In this document: positions 17,689-27,468 of the stretch, piece by piece
Position numbering within the stretch: position 1 is the stretch's first letter
Layout: each line of letters opens with the position of its first letter
Origin: an uncultured Paracoccaceae bacterium
GTDB lineage: Bacteria; Pseudomonadota; Alphaproteobacteria; Rhodobacterales; Rhodobacteraceae
Assembly: GCA_913061275.1 (NCBI GenBank)
Contig: CAJXSR010000003.1
Span: 62,001-126,000, forward strand
DNA length: 64,000 bases
Direction of reading: 5' to 3'
The notes under the pieces: generated by a model
Seen by the model: the letters and a program-made list of their open reading frames with translations, nothing else
Database searches by the model: none
What the model was told of the DNA's origin: nothing
Made by a program: the position numbers and the translations under genes

Positions 17689-20103
17689 TTAACCGCGCAG
17701 CACACCACCTGTAGCCTTGCTAACTTTGTCGATGATCTTGGCACTAACCGCTTCAATATCCTTATCGGTCAGCGTCGCATCGGTAGGTTGCAAACGCACA
17801 GAAATGGCGATGGATTTCATACCTTCGCCCATCTGTGCTTCGGCCTTATCCCCACTAAAGACATCAAACACGGATGCCCCTGCGATCAGCACCTTATCCG
17901 CACCTTTGGCCGCATTTAGTAGGGTCAATGCTTCTACATCAACTTTAACCACGAATGCAAAATCGCGTTCAACAGCTTGCAAATCTGATACTTTCAACGC
18001 AGGGCGCGTTGCGGTTTTGGTTTTCGGAAACGGTACCCGCGCCACATGCACAGCGAACGCCACGGCAGGGCCTTTTACATCCAACGCATCCAGAATCTTG
18101 GGGTGCACTTCACCAAATGCGCAAAGCACATTTTTCGGGCCCAATGATAACTTGCCCGAACGACCAGGATGCCACCATTCTCGCGCACCACGCAGAACCA
18201 TTGTTTTTTCAGGCGCGCCAATAGCAGACAGAACCGCCTGCGCGTCGACCTTGGCGTCATACGTATCAACCGCACGCCGCGCACCATGCGGGTCTCGTTC
18301 ACCTGTGTGACCGATCAACAGACCTGTTGCCAATAATTCCTGATCTTCTGGTTCACCACCATGAAACACGGGGCCAACTTCAAACAAAGCCATATCCATA
18401 ATGCCACGCGCTTGATTGCGGGCGGCTGCCTGTAACAATCCCGGCAACAATGACGGGCGCATATGGCTCATGTCTGCGGAAATCGGGTTGCCGACTTTGA
18501 CCGCATCCGTGCCACCACCAAACAACGCGGCAGACGGTTGATCTATGAACGAATAGGTCACACATTCATTGTAACCAAGGGCTGCAATCGTGCGCCGTGC
18601 CATTGTTTCGCGTCGTTGCAACGGCGTTAAAATCGGCTTTGGCACACCCACGCTTAACGGCGGCAAAGGCACGCCCTTTAGTTTGGTAAGCGACGCCACA
18701 CGCGCGATCTCTTCCACCAGATCAGCCTGCCCCAAAACATCGGGGCGCCAGCTTGGTACATAGACATCATCGCCTTTTAGCTCAAAACCAAGTGCCGTCA
18801 AAGTTTCCCGCTGCGTATCCGCAGGAATATCCATGCCAACCAGTGATTTCACCCGGTCCGTATCCAGTTTATAGTTACGCGAAGTATCAGGCACTGCCCC
18901 CGCCACAACCATGTTAGAGGCTTCGCCGCCACAAAGATCCATGATCAACGCGGTCGCTAAATCCAGCCCAGTAGGTGTGAACGCAGGATCAACACCACGT
19001 TCAAAACGGTATCGCGCATCGGAATTTATCTTCAACTTACGCCCTGTCATTGCAATGGTAATCGGATCCCAATACGCACTTTCCAGAAACACATTGGTGG
19101 TTTCATCAGTACAACCAGACGGCAAGCCGCCCATGATACCGGCAACACTTTCCACGCCATTATCATCGGAAATAACCATCATGCCCGCGTCAAACGTGTA
19201 TTCCACATCGTCCAAAGCCATCAGTTTTTCGCCACCTTTGGCAAAATGCACCCGCATATCACCCTTCACCACATCCGCATCAAACACGTGCAATGGGCGG
19301 TTATATTCGTAAGTAAACAGGTTAGTTATATCGACCAAGGTTGAGATTGGACGCAATCCAATAGACTTCAAACGCGCTTGCAGCCATGCAGGCGACGGGC
19401 CGTTTTTCACACCCTTAATCAGACGGCCCGTAAACAGCGGGCAGCCTTTTTCCATTACATCAGCGTCAATCGTCACGTTAATATCAGACTTGAAACCACC
19501 CTTGATGTTAGCCACAGGTTCAGGCTTCAACACACCCAAACCACGTGTCGCCAAATCACGGGCAATGCCGCGAATACCTAGCGCATCAGGGCGGTTTGGT
19601 GTGATCGCAATGTCAATCATTGGGTCAATTTTTTCAGGCGAGTGTTGCATCAGATAATCAACGAATTTAGAGCCAACAGCGGGTTCGCCCGCCAGCTCAA
19701 TAATCCCGTCGTGTTCGTCAGACAGTTCCATCTCACGTTCCGACGCCATCATACCGTAGGACTCGATCCCACGGATTTTACCAACCCCGATGGTCGTATC
19801 AATCCCCGGTACATAAACGCCCGGTTTGGCCACGACCACATGGATGCCCTCACGCGCATTGGGTGCGCCACAAATGATCTGTAACTCGCCATCATCCGTA
19901 TCAACCTTACAAACCCGCAGCTTATCTGCATCAGGATGCTTTTCAGCGTGAGTGACATAACCGATGGTGAACGCACTAAGCGTGTCTATCGGGTTCACCA
20001 CCTCTTCCACTTCCAACCCAAGGTCGGTCAGGGCATAGGTAATCTCATCAATCGAGGCATCGGTATCTAGGTGGTTTTTCAACCAAGAGAGTGTGAATTT
20101 CAT
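17689..20103 (-). CDS. pheT: Phenylalanyl-tRNA synthetase beta subunit
   Basis: An 804-residue PheT. It begins MKFTLSWLKNHLDTDAS, followed by the tRNA-binding OB-fold (about 40-150), the B3/B4 domain (GLRPISTLVDITN), B5 and the C-terminal FDX-ACB anticodon-binding domain (about 705-800). It forms an alpha2-beta2 enzyme with PheS. The start at 20103 is chosen because homologues start there and it overlaps the preceding small gene by four bases (ATGA). It is separated from pheS by that gene. Confidence 0.95.
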   Translation of the reverse strand: MKFTLSWLKNHLDTDASIDEITYALTDLGLEVEEVVNPIDTLSAFTIGYVTHAEKHPDADKLRVCKVDTDDGELQIICGAPNAREGIHVVVAKPGVYVPGIDTTIGVGKIRGIESYGMMASEREMELSDEHDGIIELAGEPAVGSKFVDYLMQHSPEKIDPMIDIAITPNRPDALGIRGIARDLATRGLGVLKPEPVANIKGGFKSDINVTIDADVMEKGCPLFTGRLIKGVKNGPSPAWLQARLKSIGLRPISTLVDITNLFTYEYNRPLHVFDADVVKGDMRVHFAKGGEKLMALDDVEYTFDAGMMVISDDNGVESVAGIMGGLPSGCTDETTNVFLESAYWDPITIAMTGRKLKINSDARYRFERGVDPAFTPTGLDLATALIMDLCGGEASNMVVAGAVPDTSRNYKLDTDRVKSLVGMDIPADTQRETLTALGFELKGDDVYVPSWRPDVLGQADLVEEIARVASLTKLKGVPLPPLSVGVPKPILTPLQRRETMARRTIAALGYNECVTYSFIDQPSAALFGGGTDAVKVGNPISADMSHMRPSLLPGLLQAAARNQARGIMDMALFEVGPVFHGGEPEDQELLATGLLIGHTGERDPHGARRAVDTYDAKVDAQAVLSAIGAPEKTMVLRGAREWWHPGRSGKLSLGPKNVLCAFGEVHPKILDALDVKGPAVAFAVHVARVPFPKTKTATRPALKVSDLQAVERDFAFVVKVDVEALTLLNAAKGADKVLIAGASVFDVFSGDKAEAQMGEGMKSIAISVRLQPTDATLTDKDIEAVSAKIIDKVSKATGGVLRG

Positions 20104-20576
20104 TTTTCTTCCAATACCTTCGTTGAGGTTCGCTGTCTTGATGCAAAAAAATCTTGGATTCCAAACCAAGTCAATCCAAGAGAGTCTTTGCGCATCTGCA
20201 TTATAAGTTCATGGAAATAACTATGAGCCATTTCACGTTTGTCTGAAACGCTTTGGGTATCTTTATCAGGAGTAGCAATAAGTTCACCAACTAAAAGAAA
20301 ATACCGCCCAGAAAAATTGGCGGCCTTTGGCGAAGCAAACAAACTAAACTCTGCTGATGCATGTTTGATCTTCTCCAAGAACTCTTGATCTGTCATTAAA
20401 GTTTTTTGTTTCTGTGGTGTTTCCATAAAAATTTCTGTTGGATGTGGGCACTTCTCTAAAAATCGCGCATAAGCTTTTTGACGTATTGCAAATAACTCAG
20501 TATTTGACGCCCAGATTTTACCTATAATAAAAGAAATTATTGCAACCAGTGAAACTTGACCAAAAGTAAGTAGCAT
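20100..20576 (-). CDS. Small membrane-anchored protein inserted between pheS and pheT
   Basis: 158 residues from the ATG at 20576, two bases before the pheS stop codon; an in-frame ATG at 20597 would overlap pheS. One N-terminal hydrophobic segment (LLTFGQVSLVAIISFIIGKIW) is followed by a soluble helical domain of about 135 residues rich in Lys/Glu (LFAIRQKAYARFLEKCP, later FFASRQ). No domain was recognised. It overlaps the pheT start by four bases, so it is co-translated with pheT. The gap-free fit on both sides makes it a real gene, but its function is unknown. Confidence 0.7.
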   Translation of the reverse strand: MLLTFGQVSLVAIISFIIGKIWASNTELFAIRQKAYARFLEKCPHPTEIFMETPQKQKTLMTDQEFLEKIKHASAEFSLFASPKAANFSGRYFLLVGELIATPDKDTQSVSDKREMAHSYFHELIMQMRKDSLGLTWFGIQDFFASRQRTSTKVLEEK

Positions 20577-20577
20577 T

Positions 20578-21660
20578 TTATCGACTAATCCCCCCATGCA
20601 AGTTAGGCATATCCAAACTCGCAAACCCATAATGCCGCAACCAACGCAAATCGCTATCAAAGAACGCACGCAAATCAGGTATGCCGTATTTCAGCATCGC
20701 GATGCGGTCGATGCCCATGCCAAAGGCAAAGCCTTGCCATTCGTCAGGATTAACACCAGCGGCTTCTAGCACTTTGGGGTGTACCATGCCGCTGCCCAGA
20801 ATTTCCATCCAGTCGTCGCCTTGGCCCAGTTTCAACTGGCCCTTGTCCCATGAACAGCGAATGTCGACTTCTGCGGATGGTTCGGTGAATGGGAAGTGTG
20901 AGGCGCGGAAACGCAGTTCCACATCATCAACTTCAAAAAACGCACGGCAAAACTCTTCCAACGTCCATTTCAGGTTCGCCATAGAGATATTCTTGTCGAT
21001 GCATAGGCCTTCGTATTGGTGAAACATCGGGGTGTGGGTCTGGTCATAGTCCGCGCGGTAAACGCGGCCCGGGCAGATAATACGGCAAGGTGCGCCATGC
21101 TTTTCCATATAGCGGATTTGCACGGGGCTGGTGTGTGTACGCAAAACATGCGGCGGACGATCATCATCCGCTTCGCGGTGCATATAGAACGTATCATGTT
21201 CCTGTCTGGAAGGGTGCTCAGGTGCTATATTCAAAGCATCGAAATTATAGTGATCGTTCTCAATCTGTGGGCCTTCAGCCACTGCAAACCCAAGAGAGGC
21301 AAAGATCGAAACAACCTCTTCCGTCACCTGACTAATGGGGTGAATTGTGCCTTGACGGCGCGGACGACCAGACAGTGACACGTCAATCCATTCCTCTTGC
21401 AAACGCGCGTCTAACGCCGCATCCGCAAGGCCGGATTTCTTGGCGGCAATGGCAGAATTCACTTCGTTTTTCAAAGCATTCAACGCGGGGCCTGCCACTT
21501 GACGTTCTTCTGGTGTCATTTTGCCCAGCTCGCGCATTTTCAGCGAAATTTCACCTTTTTTGCCCACGGCGGTCACGCGCAAATCTTCTAACGTGGCTTC
21601 ATCGCCAGCGGCCATGATGCTTTCCAAGTATTTCGTTTTTAATGCGTCCAAACCATCCAT
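20578..21660 (-). CDS. pheS: Phenylalanyl-tRNA synthetase alpha subunit
   Basis: A 360-residue PheS. An N-terminal coiled-coil ([15 protein letters not shown] to about 90) precedes the class II catalytic core with motif 2 region [12 protein letters not shown] and motif 3 region [18 protein letters not shown]. It provides the catalytic site of PheRS. It follows rplT after a strong terminator, so it should have its own promoter in 21661-21720. Confidence 0.95.
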   Translation of the reverse strand: MDGLDALKTKYLESIMAAGDEATLEDLRVTAVGKKGEISLKMRELGKMTPEERQVAGPALNALKNEVNSAIAAKKSGLADAALDARLQEEWIDVSLSGRPRRQGTIHPISQVTEEVVSIFASLGFAVAEGPQIENDHYNFDALNIAPEHPSRQEHDTFYMHREADDDRPPHVLRTHTSPVQIRYMEKHGAPCRIICPGRVYRADYDQTHTPMFHQYEGLCIDKNISMANLKWTLEEFCRAFFEVDDVELRFRASHFPFTEPSAEVDIRCSWDKGQLKLGQGDDWMEILGSGMVHPKVLEAAGVNPDEWQGFAFGMGIDRIAMLKYGIPDLRAFFDSDLRWLRHYGFASLDMPNLHGGISR

Positions 21661-21723
21661 CGGGTTTTGTCCTTTATGTGCTTGGGGGCATGGATAACAA
21701 GGCGCCCCCGAATGCTCAACAAA

Positions 21724-21752
21724 AAAAGCCCCACCTTTGCGGCAGGGCTTTT
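21724..21752 (-). terminator. Intrinsic terminator after rplT
   Basis: On the minus strand an 8-bp stem (AAAAGCCC / GGGCTTTT arms, 21745-21752 with 21724-21731) is followed by a run of seven T (21727-21721). It lies 23 bases beyond the rplT stop and insulates pheS from the ribosomal operon. Confidence 0.88.
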
Positions 21753-21774
21753 AAAAACTCTATTAACCTAAAGC

Positions 21775-22134
21775 TTAGGCTGCCGCTTTTGCCTGATCTA
21801 CAATAGCGCCAAATGCTTCTGGTTCGTGTACGGCCAGATCGGCCAGAACCTTACGGTCAACTTCGATGCCAGCTTTCATCAATAGGTTGATGAATTTGCT
21901 GTATGTTAGGGCTTCGTCATGTGCGCGAACAGCCGCATTGATCCGTTGGATCCACAATGCGCGGAAGTTGCGTTTGCGGTTTTTGCGGTCGCGTGTCGCG
22001 TATTGGTTCGCCTTGTCAACCGCTTGGGTTGCTGTGCGGAACAAATTAGAACGTGCGCCGTAATAACCTTTGGCCGCTTTAATGACCTTCTTGTGACGTG
22101 CGTGGGTGACTTTACCAGATGTAACTCTTGACAT
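21775..22134 (-). CDS. rplT: 50S ribosomal protein L20
   Basis: A 119-residue, very basic protein with the L20 opening [19 protein letters not shown] and the block [17 protein letters not shown]. It binds 23S rRNA early in 50S assembly. TAGGAG precedes the start. It follows rpmI after a 12-base gap and ends before a strong terminator. Confidence 0.97.
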   Translation of the reverse strand: MSRVTSGKVTHARHKKVIKAAKGYYGARSNLFRTATQAVDKANQYATRDRKNRKRNFRALWIQRINAAVRAHDEALTYSKFINLLMKAGIEVDRKVLADLAVHEPEAFGAIVDQAKAAA

Positions 22135-22146
22135 TTTTCAGATCTC

Positions 22147-22347
22147 CTAGCGCGCGTATGGCATGTATTTTTTCACGATTTTTTCATCGGCTGCGCACAA
22201 TACAGTTGTACCGCGTGCGTTGCGAATGAATTTACGTGAACGTTTGATCATGCCGTGGCGTTTACCCGCCTGGCCTGCTTTGATTTTGCCAGAGGCAGTT
22301 ACATTAAAGCGCTTTTTAGCACCTGATTTGGTCTTCATCTTGGGCAT
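22147..22347 (-). CDS. rpmI: 50S ribosomal protein L35
   Basis: 66 residues, [14 protein letters not shown] at the start and KYMPYAR at the end, typical L35. The ATG at 22347 is preferred over one two codons earlier because AGGAG is then six to seven bases upstream. It is co-transcribed with rplT. infC, the usual third member in other bacteria, is not here. Confidence 0.96.
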   Translation of the reverse strand: MPKMKTKSGAKKRFNVTASGKIKAGQAGKRHGMIKRSRKFIRNARGTTVLCAADEKIVKKYMPYAR

Positions 22348-22422
22348 TTCCATCTCCTTATTCGGTTTGGTTCAAGCCGCGACTCGGCATACCCTTAAGC
22401 CGGTCACGTCAACAATCCGTGT

Positions 22423-22451
22423 GCTATATGCCCCAGTGTGGTTGAAAGCAA
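22423..22451 (-). promoter_or_regulatory. Promoter of rpmI-rplT
   Basis: A -35 element TTGCTT (22446-22451) and a -10 element TATAGC (22423-22428) are separated by exactly 17 bases, on the minus strand. Transcription would start near 22416, giving a leader of about 70 bases with a small GCCG/CGGC hairpin. Confidence 0.6.
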
Positions 22452-22462
22452 GGGCTTAACGC

Positions 22463-22687
22463 TTAAAAAATAGCTGCAATAATGCGAATTACACTGTCGC
22501 CAAAACCAGCAAAGGTTAATTCGTCACCTATCTGTACCCATGTGTACGCCAAAGACGCTAAACCTAGTAGAAACAACAGCACAGGAAACCAGATAGCGGT
22601 TTTTTCAATGCGGGCACTTAGATAACCGATAACACCGACAAGTGGTAAAAACACACCTGCCAGATAGTAAATGTCATGCGGCTCCAT
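22463..22687 (-). CDS. Small two-helix inner-membrane protein
   Basis: 74 residues with two hydrophobic segments (about 8-24 and 32-52) and a short amphipathic tail. AGGATG precedes the ATG. It starts 14 bases after the pyk stop on the same strand, so it is probably co-transcribed with pyk. No family was recognised. Confidence 0.6.
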   Translation of the reverse strand: MEPHDIYYLAGVFLPLVGVIGYLSARIEKTAIWFPVLLFLLGLASLAYTWVQIGDELTFAGFGDSVIRIIAAIF

Positions 22688-22701
22688 CAGTCATCCTGCT
22701 T

Positions 22702-24147
22702 TTAGTCGGCTTCACTATCAAAAATCTGTTTTTCATCAACGGGGGCTACACGCAAAATATTTGTCGACCCCGCCGTATTAAACGGAACCCCCGCAATCAC
22801 CACGATTTTATCATCTTCTGATGCAAACCCTTGGGTACGGGCAGCGCGCGCTGCACTTACAACGGCCAGTTTAAAGCGCGATACCGTATTGGTGACAACC
22901 GTATGAAGCCCCCAAACAAGCGTCAAACGTCGCGCAGTACCCACATTAGGTGTTAATGCAAGAATAGGAACCATTGCTTTTTCCCTAGAAACCAAAACAG
23001 CTGTCGAACCTGAATCGGTAAAACAACAAATTGCTTTTATATCTGTAGACTCGGCTATTTCGCGAGCAGCCAAGGTAATGGCCTCTGGAATAGTCGTATT
23101 GGCACGGCTGCGTGATGCCGCAATGACATTAAAGTAATTCGGGTCACTTTCCACTTCTTCAGCGACATTGTTCATCGTGCTAACTGCTTCCACAGCATAA
23201 TCACCCATAGCAGATTCTGCCGACAGCATAACCGCATCGGCACCTTCATAAATTGCAGTTGCAACATCTGAAACCTCTGCACGTGTAGGCACTGGGCTTT
23301 CAATCATGCTTTCCATCATTTGGGTCGCAACAATCACAGGTTTCCCTACTGCGCGACAGCCCCGAATTAGACGCTTTTGAATGGGTGGAACTGCTTGCAC
23401 AGGTAATTCAACACCCAGATCACCACGCGCAACCATAATACCATCTGAAACTTCTAAAATGCTTTCAAAGCTGGTTACCGCAGCTGGTTTTTCAATTTTT
23501 GAAACAATCGCCGCACGGCCATGTGCCAATTCACGCGCTTCAATAACATCTTCGGGTCTTTGAACGAAAGAAAGTGCCAACCAGTCAACGCCCAACTCAC
23601 AGGCAAATTTCAAATCTTTTTTGTCTTTTTCAGATAGGGCCGCTACTGGCAAAATCACGTCAGGAACATTTACACCTTTACGGTTTGAAATCTCACCGCC
23701 AACTTCGACAATGCAATTAGCGTAGTCTTTGCCGCAATCCTTAACCTTCACTCTTATTTTACCGTCGTTCACCAATAACGTTGTGTTTGGCTCTAAAGCA
23801 TCAAATATCTCTTTATGGGGTAGGCACACACGTTTTAAATCTCCGGGTGTTTTATCTAGGTCAAACCGAAAACTTTCCCCCGATACCAACTCTTCAGTAT
23901 CATTGGCAAAGACACCACACCGCAGTTTTGGGCCTTGTAAATCTGCTAAAATACCAATGGAACGTCCAGTATCACGTTCAATGTCACGGATAATTTGATG
24001 CTTCACTTGAATATCATCATGTGCGCCATGGCTCATATTTAAGCGAAACACATCGGCACCTGCTTCAAACAACGCTCTGATTGTTTCATATGTGCTGGAT
24101 GCAGGGCCAAGCGTGGCCACGATTTTCAAACTTCTTTTGCGTCGCAA
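22702..24147 (-). CDS. pyk: Pyruvate kinase
   Basis: 481 residues. The N-terminal LKIVATLGPASS, the active-site ADVFRLNMSHG, and the block MMESMIESPVPTRAEVSDVATAI (split substrate and Mg site) are diagnostic. It makes pyruvate and ATP from phosphoenolpyruvate. A TTG start at 24147 is chosen: GGAGAG lies seven bases upstream and the protein then begins LRRKRSLKIV like homologues. Longer in-frame starts add a non-conserved tail. Confidence 0.93.
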   Translation of the reverse strand: MRRKRSLKIVATLGPASSTYETIRALFEAGADVFRLNMSHGAHDDIQVKHQIIRDIERDTGRSIGILADLQGPKLRCGVFANDTEELVSGESFRFDLDKTPGDLKRVCLPHKEIFDALEPNTTLLVNDGKIRVKVKDCGKDYANCIVEVGGEISNRKGVNVPDVILPVAALSEKDKKDLKFACELGVDWLALSFVQRPEDVIEARELAHGRAAIVSKIEKPAAVTSFESILEVSDGIMVARGDLGVELPVQAVPPIQKRLIRGCRAVGKPVIVATQMMESMIESPVPTRAEVSDVATAIYEGADAVMLSAESAMGDYAVEAVSTMNNVAEEVESDPNYFNVIAASRSRANTTIPEAITLAAREIAESTDIKAICCFTDSGSTAVLVSREKAMVPILALTPNVGTARRLTLVWGLHTVVTNTVSRFKLAVVSAARAARTQGFASEDDKIVVIAGVPFNTAGSTNILRVAPVDEKQIFDSEAD

Positions 24148-24264
24148 ATTTTCTCTCCGTAAATTTATACCTGTCTTAAATCGAATAGACAGAGATTGCC
24201 AGCAATCGCTTATCAAGATAACCAAGAATTGTCACAACTATACGACAAATAGAAGGTTTCTATA

Positions 24265-25017
24265 ATGACTGCGTACCAGCCATATACAATCGAAGGCGAA
24301 AACAGACCTAGCCAGATTGTAATCATCTGCGATCATGCGGCAAATACTGTACCAGATTTTGTGAATGGTGGTGATCTTGGCATTTCCAAAACAGATATGG
24401 CACGTCACATTGCCTATGATGTTGGTGCTTTGGGCGTGTCGCAACGCTTGGCTAAGCATCTTGATGCCCCTTTGATACACTCCAATTTTTCCCGCCTTGT
24501 GATTGACCCCAATCGCGGTGAAGACGACCCAACCTTAGTTATGCAATTATATGATGGCACCATCATCCCAGCCAATCGCAATATTACCGAAGAGGCAACA
24601 GAACTGCGCATGGAACGCTGTTATCGCCCGTATCATTCAGCCCTAGAGACTTTGCTTTCCCAACGCGAAAACCCAATTATTCTGTCAATCCACACTTTCA
24701 CAAAACAACTTAACGGATACGGATCACGCCCCTGGCAGGTTGGTGTTTTATATGCCGAAGATGAACGCATGGCCAAACCGCTTATTAAGCTACTAGAAGC
24801 ACAACCAGATTTATGTGTTGGTGATAACCAACCTTATAGTGGCAATCTGAAAGGTGACACGATGGAATACCATGCATTGCAGCGGGGCCGCATCCATGCT
24901 TTGATTGAGATTAGAAACGATCTTATTGAAGTTGAAGCCGCGCAATACGAATGGGCAGACAGACTTGCCCCCATCTTTGCCGAAGCAATAAGAATAACGC
25001 AAAAAGAAGAGACCTGA
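24265..25017 (+). CDS. N-formylglutamate amidohydrolase family protein
   Basis: 250 residues. The family motif IVIICDHAANTVP (CDHA) is near the N-terminus, followed by HIAYDVGA, NFSRLVIDPNR and the C-terminal IEIRNDLI. Relatives hydrolyse N-formyl-L-glutamate (histidine degradation) or similar N-formyl amino acids; no hut genes are present, so the substrate is not settled. GAAGG precedes the start. It is followed two bases later by a DUF1244 gene, a pair recalled from other Rhodobacteraceae. Confidence 0.85.
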   Translation: MTAYQPYTIEGENRPSQIVIICDHAANTVPDFVNGGDLGISKTDMARHIAYDVGALGVSQRLAKHLDAPLIHSNFSRLVIDPNRGEDDPTLVMQLYDGTIIPANRNITEEATELRMERCYRPYHSALETLLSQRENPIILSIHTFTKQLNGYGSRPWQVGVLYAEDERMAKPLIKLLEAQPDLCVGDNQPYSGNLKGDTMEYHALQRGRIHALIEIRNDLIEVEAAQYEWADRLAPIFAEAIRITQKEET

Positions 25018-25019
25018 AC

Positions 25020-25319
25020 ATGGACAAACAAACCGAGATTGAATTAGAAGCCGCTGCATTTCGCCGCCTGCGCGATCATTTGAACAAGCGTTCTGACGCA
25101 CAAAACATCGATATGATGAACTTAGCGGGCTTTTGCCGCAACTGCCTAAGCCGCTGGTATCAGGAAGCCGCGAATGCGCAAGGCATTGAGATGGATAAGG
25201 ACGCAAGCCGTGAAGCATTTTACGGTATGCCCTATACGGAGTGGCGCGACAAACACCAAACAGAAGCGACTGAAGAACAAAAAGCAGCTTTTGCTATTTC
25301 ACACGCAAATCACGGTTAA
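25020..25319 (+). CDS. DUF1244 domain protein
   Basis: 99 residues. It contains the DUF1244 core MMNLAGFCRNCLSRWYQEAA followed by EAFYGMPYTEWRDKHQ. The paired cysteines (CRNC) suggest metal or redox chemistry. The ATG at 25020 is preferred over in-frame upstream codons inside the preceding gene. Co-transcribed with the N-formylglutamate amidohydrolase gene; the stop overlaps the convergent CoA-transferase stop by four bases. Confidence 0.88.
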   Translation: MDKQTEIELEAAAFRRLRDHLNKRSDAQNIDMMNLAGFCRNCLSRWYQEAANAQGIEMDKDASREAFYGMPYTEWRDKHQTEATEEQKAAFAISHANHG

Positions 25320-26506
25320 ACAGCGACTACGCCGCGCCCAACTAAATCGGCCAGTTGTTTATCACTCACGCCTAGTTCTTGCAAAATATCGCGTGTATCT
25401 GCCGCAAAATGCGGTGGTGGGCCGTTGGGTGCTGGCCCGCCATGGTCATAACTAAATGCCGCTACGGGGCGGTCACCTGTTAAGCCTTCAATAGATTGTA
25501 GAACGTTACGTGAAGCAAATTGCGGATGTGCCAATGCCTCATCCAGTGTTCTTACTCTGGCGGCAGGCACATGGTGCGCATTCAACAGGTTTTCCCAATC
25601 ATCCGCAGATTTTTCTTTCAAAGCTTTTGACAACAAAAGTGCATCGCTATCACGACGGTCAGCCAAATCACTTTGACGGCCTTCCAGCACTTCGCCAGCT
25701 ATATCATTAAACCCAAGCACCTGCATCAACCCTGCATATTGTTTGGCCGTATATGCCCCCAACATAATCATCCCATCTGCTGTATCATATGCACTATAGC
25801 CCGCATTTATGGGGTCTTGGTTGCCATGTGCCAATGTTGCTGTTCCAGTGCCCGCAGCAGTCACTACATTCATCGTCATCAACATCAAAGCTGCATCGGA
25901 CATCGCTACATCGATATAGCGCCCTTCGCCTGTACGTTCCCGCCCGAAAAGGGCCGCACTTATAGCCATAGCCGCCTGTGCACCAGTGCCATAATCAATC
26001 ACAGGCGGGCCAATGCGAACGGGTTCTGCATCTGCCTCACCGTTTGATGCCATAACACCCGCGAACGCCTGAATAACCACATCATAAGCCGGGTCATTTG
26101 CTTTTGGGCCTGTACGCCCGAAACCATTGATCGAACAATATATCAACTTTGAATTAAGGGCCTTTAACTTGGGGTATTCCAGCCCAAGTTCCTCAAGACA
26201 ACCTGTCGTATAATTCTGCACAATAACGTCAGCCGTTTTGACAAGGTCATAAAATATTGCACGGCCATCAGGGTCTTTCAGGTTAAGTGCTATAGCTTTT
26301 TTACCTGCGGATTGGGCCTGAAAAGCTAGACCATAATTTTCATCATTCAGCTTACGATCAGCACCCGCAATGCGCATAACATCTGGATTATTCACAGGTT
26401 CGATCTTTATAACTTCAGCGCCTAAAACAGCCAGTTGGTAGGTGCAAAACGGCCCCGCAAAAACATGTGTCAGATCAAGAACACGTAAGCCTTCAAATGG
26501 ACGCAT
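25316..26506 (-). CDS. CaiB/BaiF family CoA-transferase
   Basis: A 396-residue class III CoA-transferase. The opening RPFEGLRVLDLTHVFAGP, the CoA-binding GADRKLNDENYGLAFQAQSAGKK region and the catalytic Asp region (PPVIDYGTGAQAA, about residue 165-180) fit the family. It moves CoA between carboxylic acids. The substrate is not predictable. AAGGAAGG lies upstream. Confidence 0.87.
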   Translation of the reverse strand: MRPFEGLRVLDLTHVFAGPFCTYQLAVLGAEVIKIEPVNNPDVMRIAGADRKLNDENYGLAFQAQSAGKKAIALNLKDPDGRAIFYDLVKTADVIVQNYTTGCLEELGLEYPKLKALNSKLIYCSINGFGRTGPKANDPAYDVVIQAFAGVMASNGEADAEPVRIGPPVIDYGTGAQAAMAISAALFGRERTGEGRYIDVAMSDAALMLMTMNVVTAAGTGTATLAHGNQDPINAGYSAYDTADGMIMLGAYTAKQYAGLMQVLGFNDIAGEVLEGRQSDLADRRDSDALLLSKALKEKSADDWENLLNAHHVPAARVRTLDEALAHPQFASRNVLQSIEGLTGDRPVAAFSYDHGGPAPNGPPPHFAADTRDILQELGVSDKQLADLVGRGVVAV

Positions 26507-26612
26507 TAGATACCCTTCCTTATTAAATAAAGGTCAGGTATTTATTTAAAGCTTACAATCCCGTTTGCGCCAAGCAAGTGTCGCATTCGCAATATCATGC
26601 ACCCGATAGGGC

Positions 26613-27464
26613 CTAAATCGCAGCTTTGCGGCTTTCTTCGATATAGATTTCACGAAGGCGGTGGGCAATCGGGCCAGGCTTACCTTCACCTAAAGTAGCC
26701 CCGTCGATTTGCACCACAGCCGTTACAAAAGCCGATGCTGAACTGATAAATGCCTCATCCGCATTTTGTGCCTCGGCAATCGTGAAATTACGTTCTTCCA
26801 CGACCATTTGCGCTTCAGCTGCATATCGCAAGATAGAAGAGCGCGTGATACCGTGCAAAATATCATGTGACAATGAGCGCGTGATGATTTTGCCGTTCTT
26901 AATTATATATGCATTATTGGATGTACCCTCGGTCACAAAGCCATCTTCAACCAGCCATGCATCATCAACGCCCGCCGCTTTCGCCATCATTTTAGCCATA
27001 GACGGATATAAAAGTTGTACGGTTTTAATATCCCGGCGCCCCCAGCGTTGATCCTCGACAGAAATAACTTTCATGCCGCTCGCAGCCGCAATAGATTCGA
27101 TAATCGGACGTTGCTGTGAGAACATCACCAAGGTTGGTTCTGCGTTCTTTGGGAATTCGAAATCACGATCAGCAACACCACGGGTGACTTGCAGATATAT
27201 GCCACCTTCCAGCACATTATTACGTGAAACCAACTCGCGGTGAATTTCCAGCAGATTATCAAAATCCTTTGGCTTGGCCATATTCAACTCACCCAATGAA
27301 CGTTCCAGACGCTTTAGGTGGCCCGCAAATTCCAGCAGCTTACCATCCATTACCGACACAACCTCATAAACTGCATCTGCCATCAAGAAACCACGGTCAA
27401 AAATTGATACCTTGGCCTGATCTTCGGGCAGGTATTCTCCGTTTACAAATACAGTTCTGTTCAT
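26613..27464 (-). CDS. D-amino-acid transaminase
   Basis: A 283-residue fold-type IV PLP enzyme. It starts MNRTVFVNGEYLPEDQA, includes FDRGFLMADAVYEV, and has the region VQLLYPSMAKMMAKAAG with the PLP lysine vicinity, then EGTSNNAYI. The family (Dat/IlvE-like) moves amino groups between D-amino acids and 2-oxoglutarate. The start at 27464 is supported by GGGGAT upstream. It is the last gene of a dgcN-dgcA-dat operon, which makes D-alanine/D-glutamate exchange the likely role. Confidence 0.85.
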   Translation of the reverse strand: MNRTVFVNGEYLPEDQAKVSIFDRGFLMADAVYEVVSVMDGKLLEFAGHLKRLERSLGELNMAKPKDFDNLLEIHRELVSRNNVLEGGIYLQVTRGVADRDFEFPKNAEPTLVMFSQQRPIIESIAAASGMKVISVEDQRWGRRDIKTVQLLYPSMAKMMAKAAGVDDAWLVEDGFVTEGTSNNAYIIKNGKIITRSLSHDILHGITRSSILRYAAEAQMVVEERNFTIAEAQNADEAFISSASAFVTAVVQIDGATLGEGKPGPIAHRLREIYIEESRKAAI

Positions 27465-27468
27465 CTTA

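Noticed and set aside
17717-18310. Long open frame on the plus strand inside pheT
   Set aside because: It is the antisense shadow of pheT; pheT has all its domains and the composition of the shadow is not protein-like.
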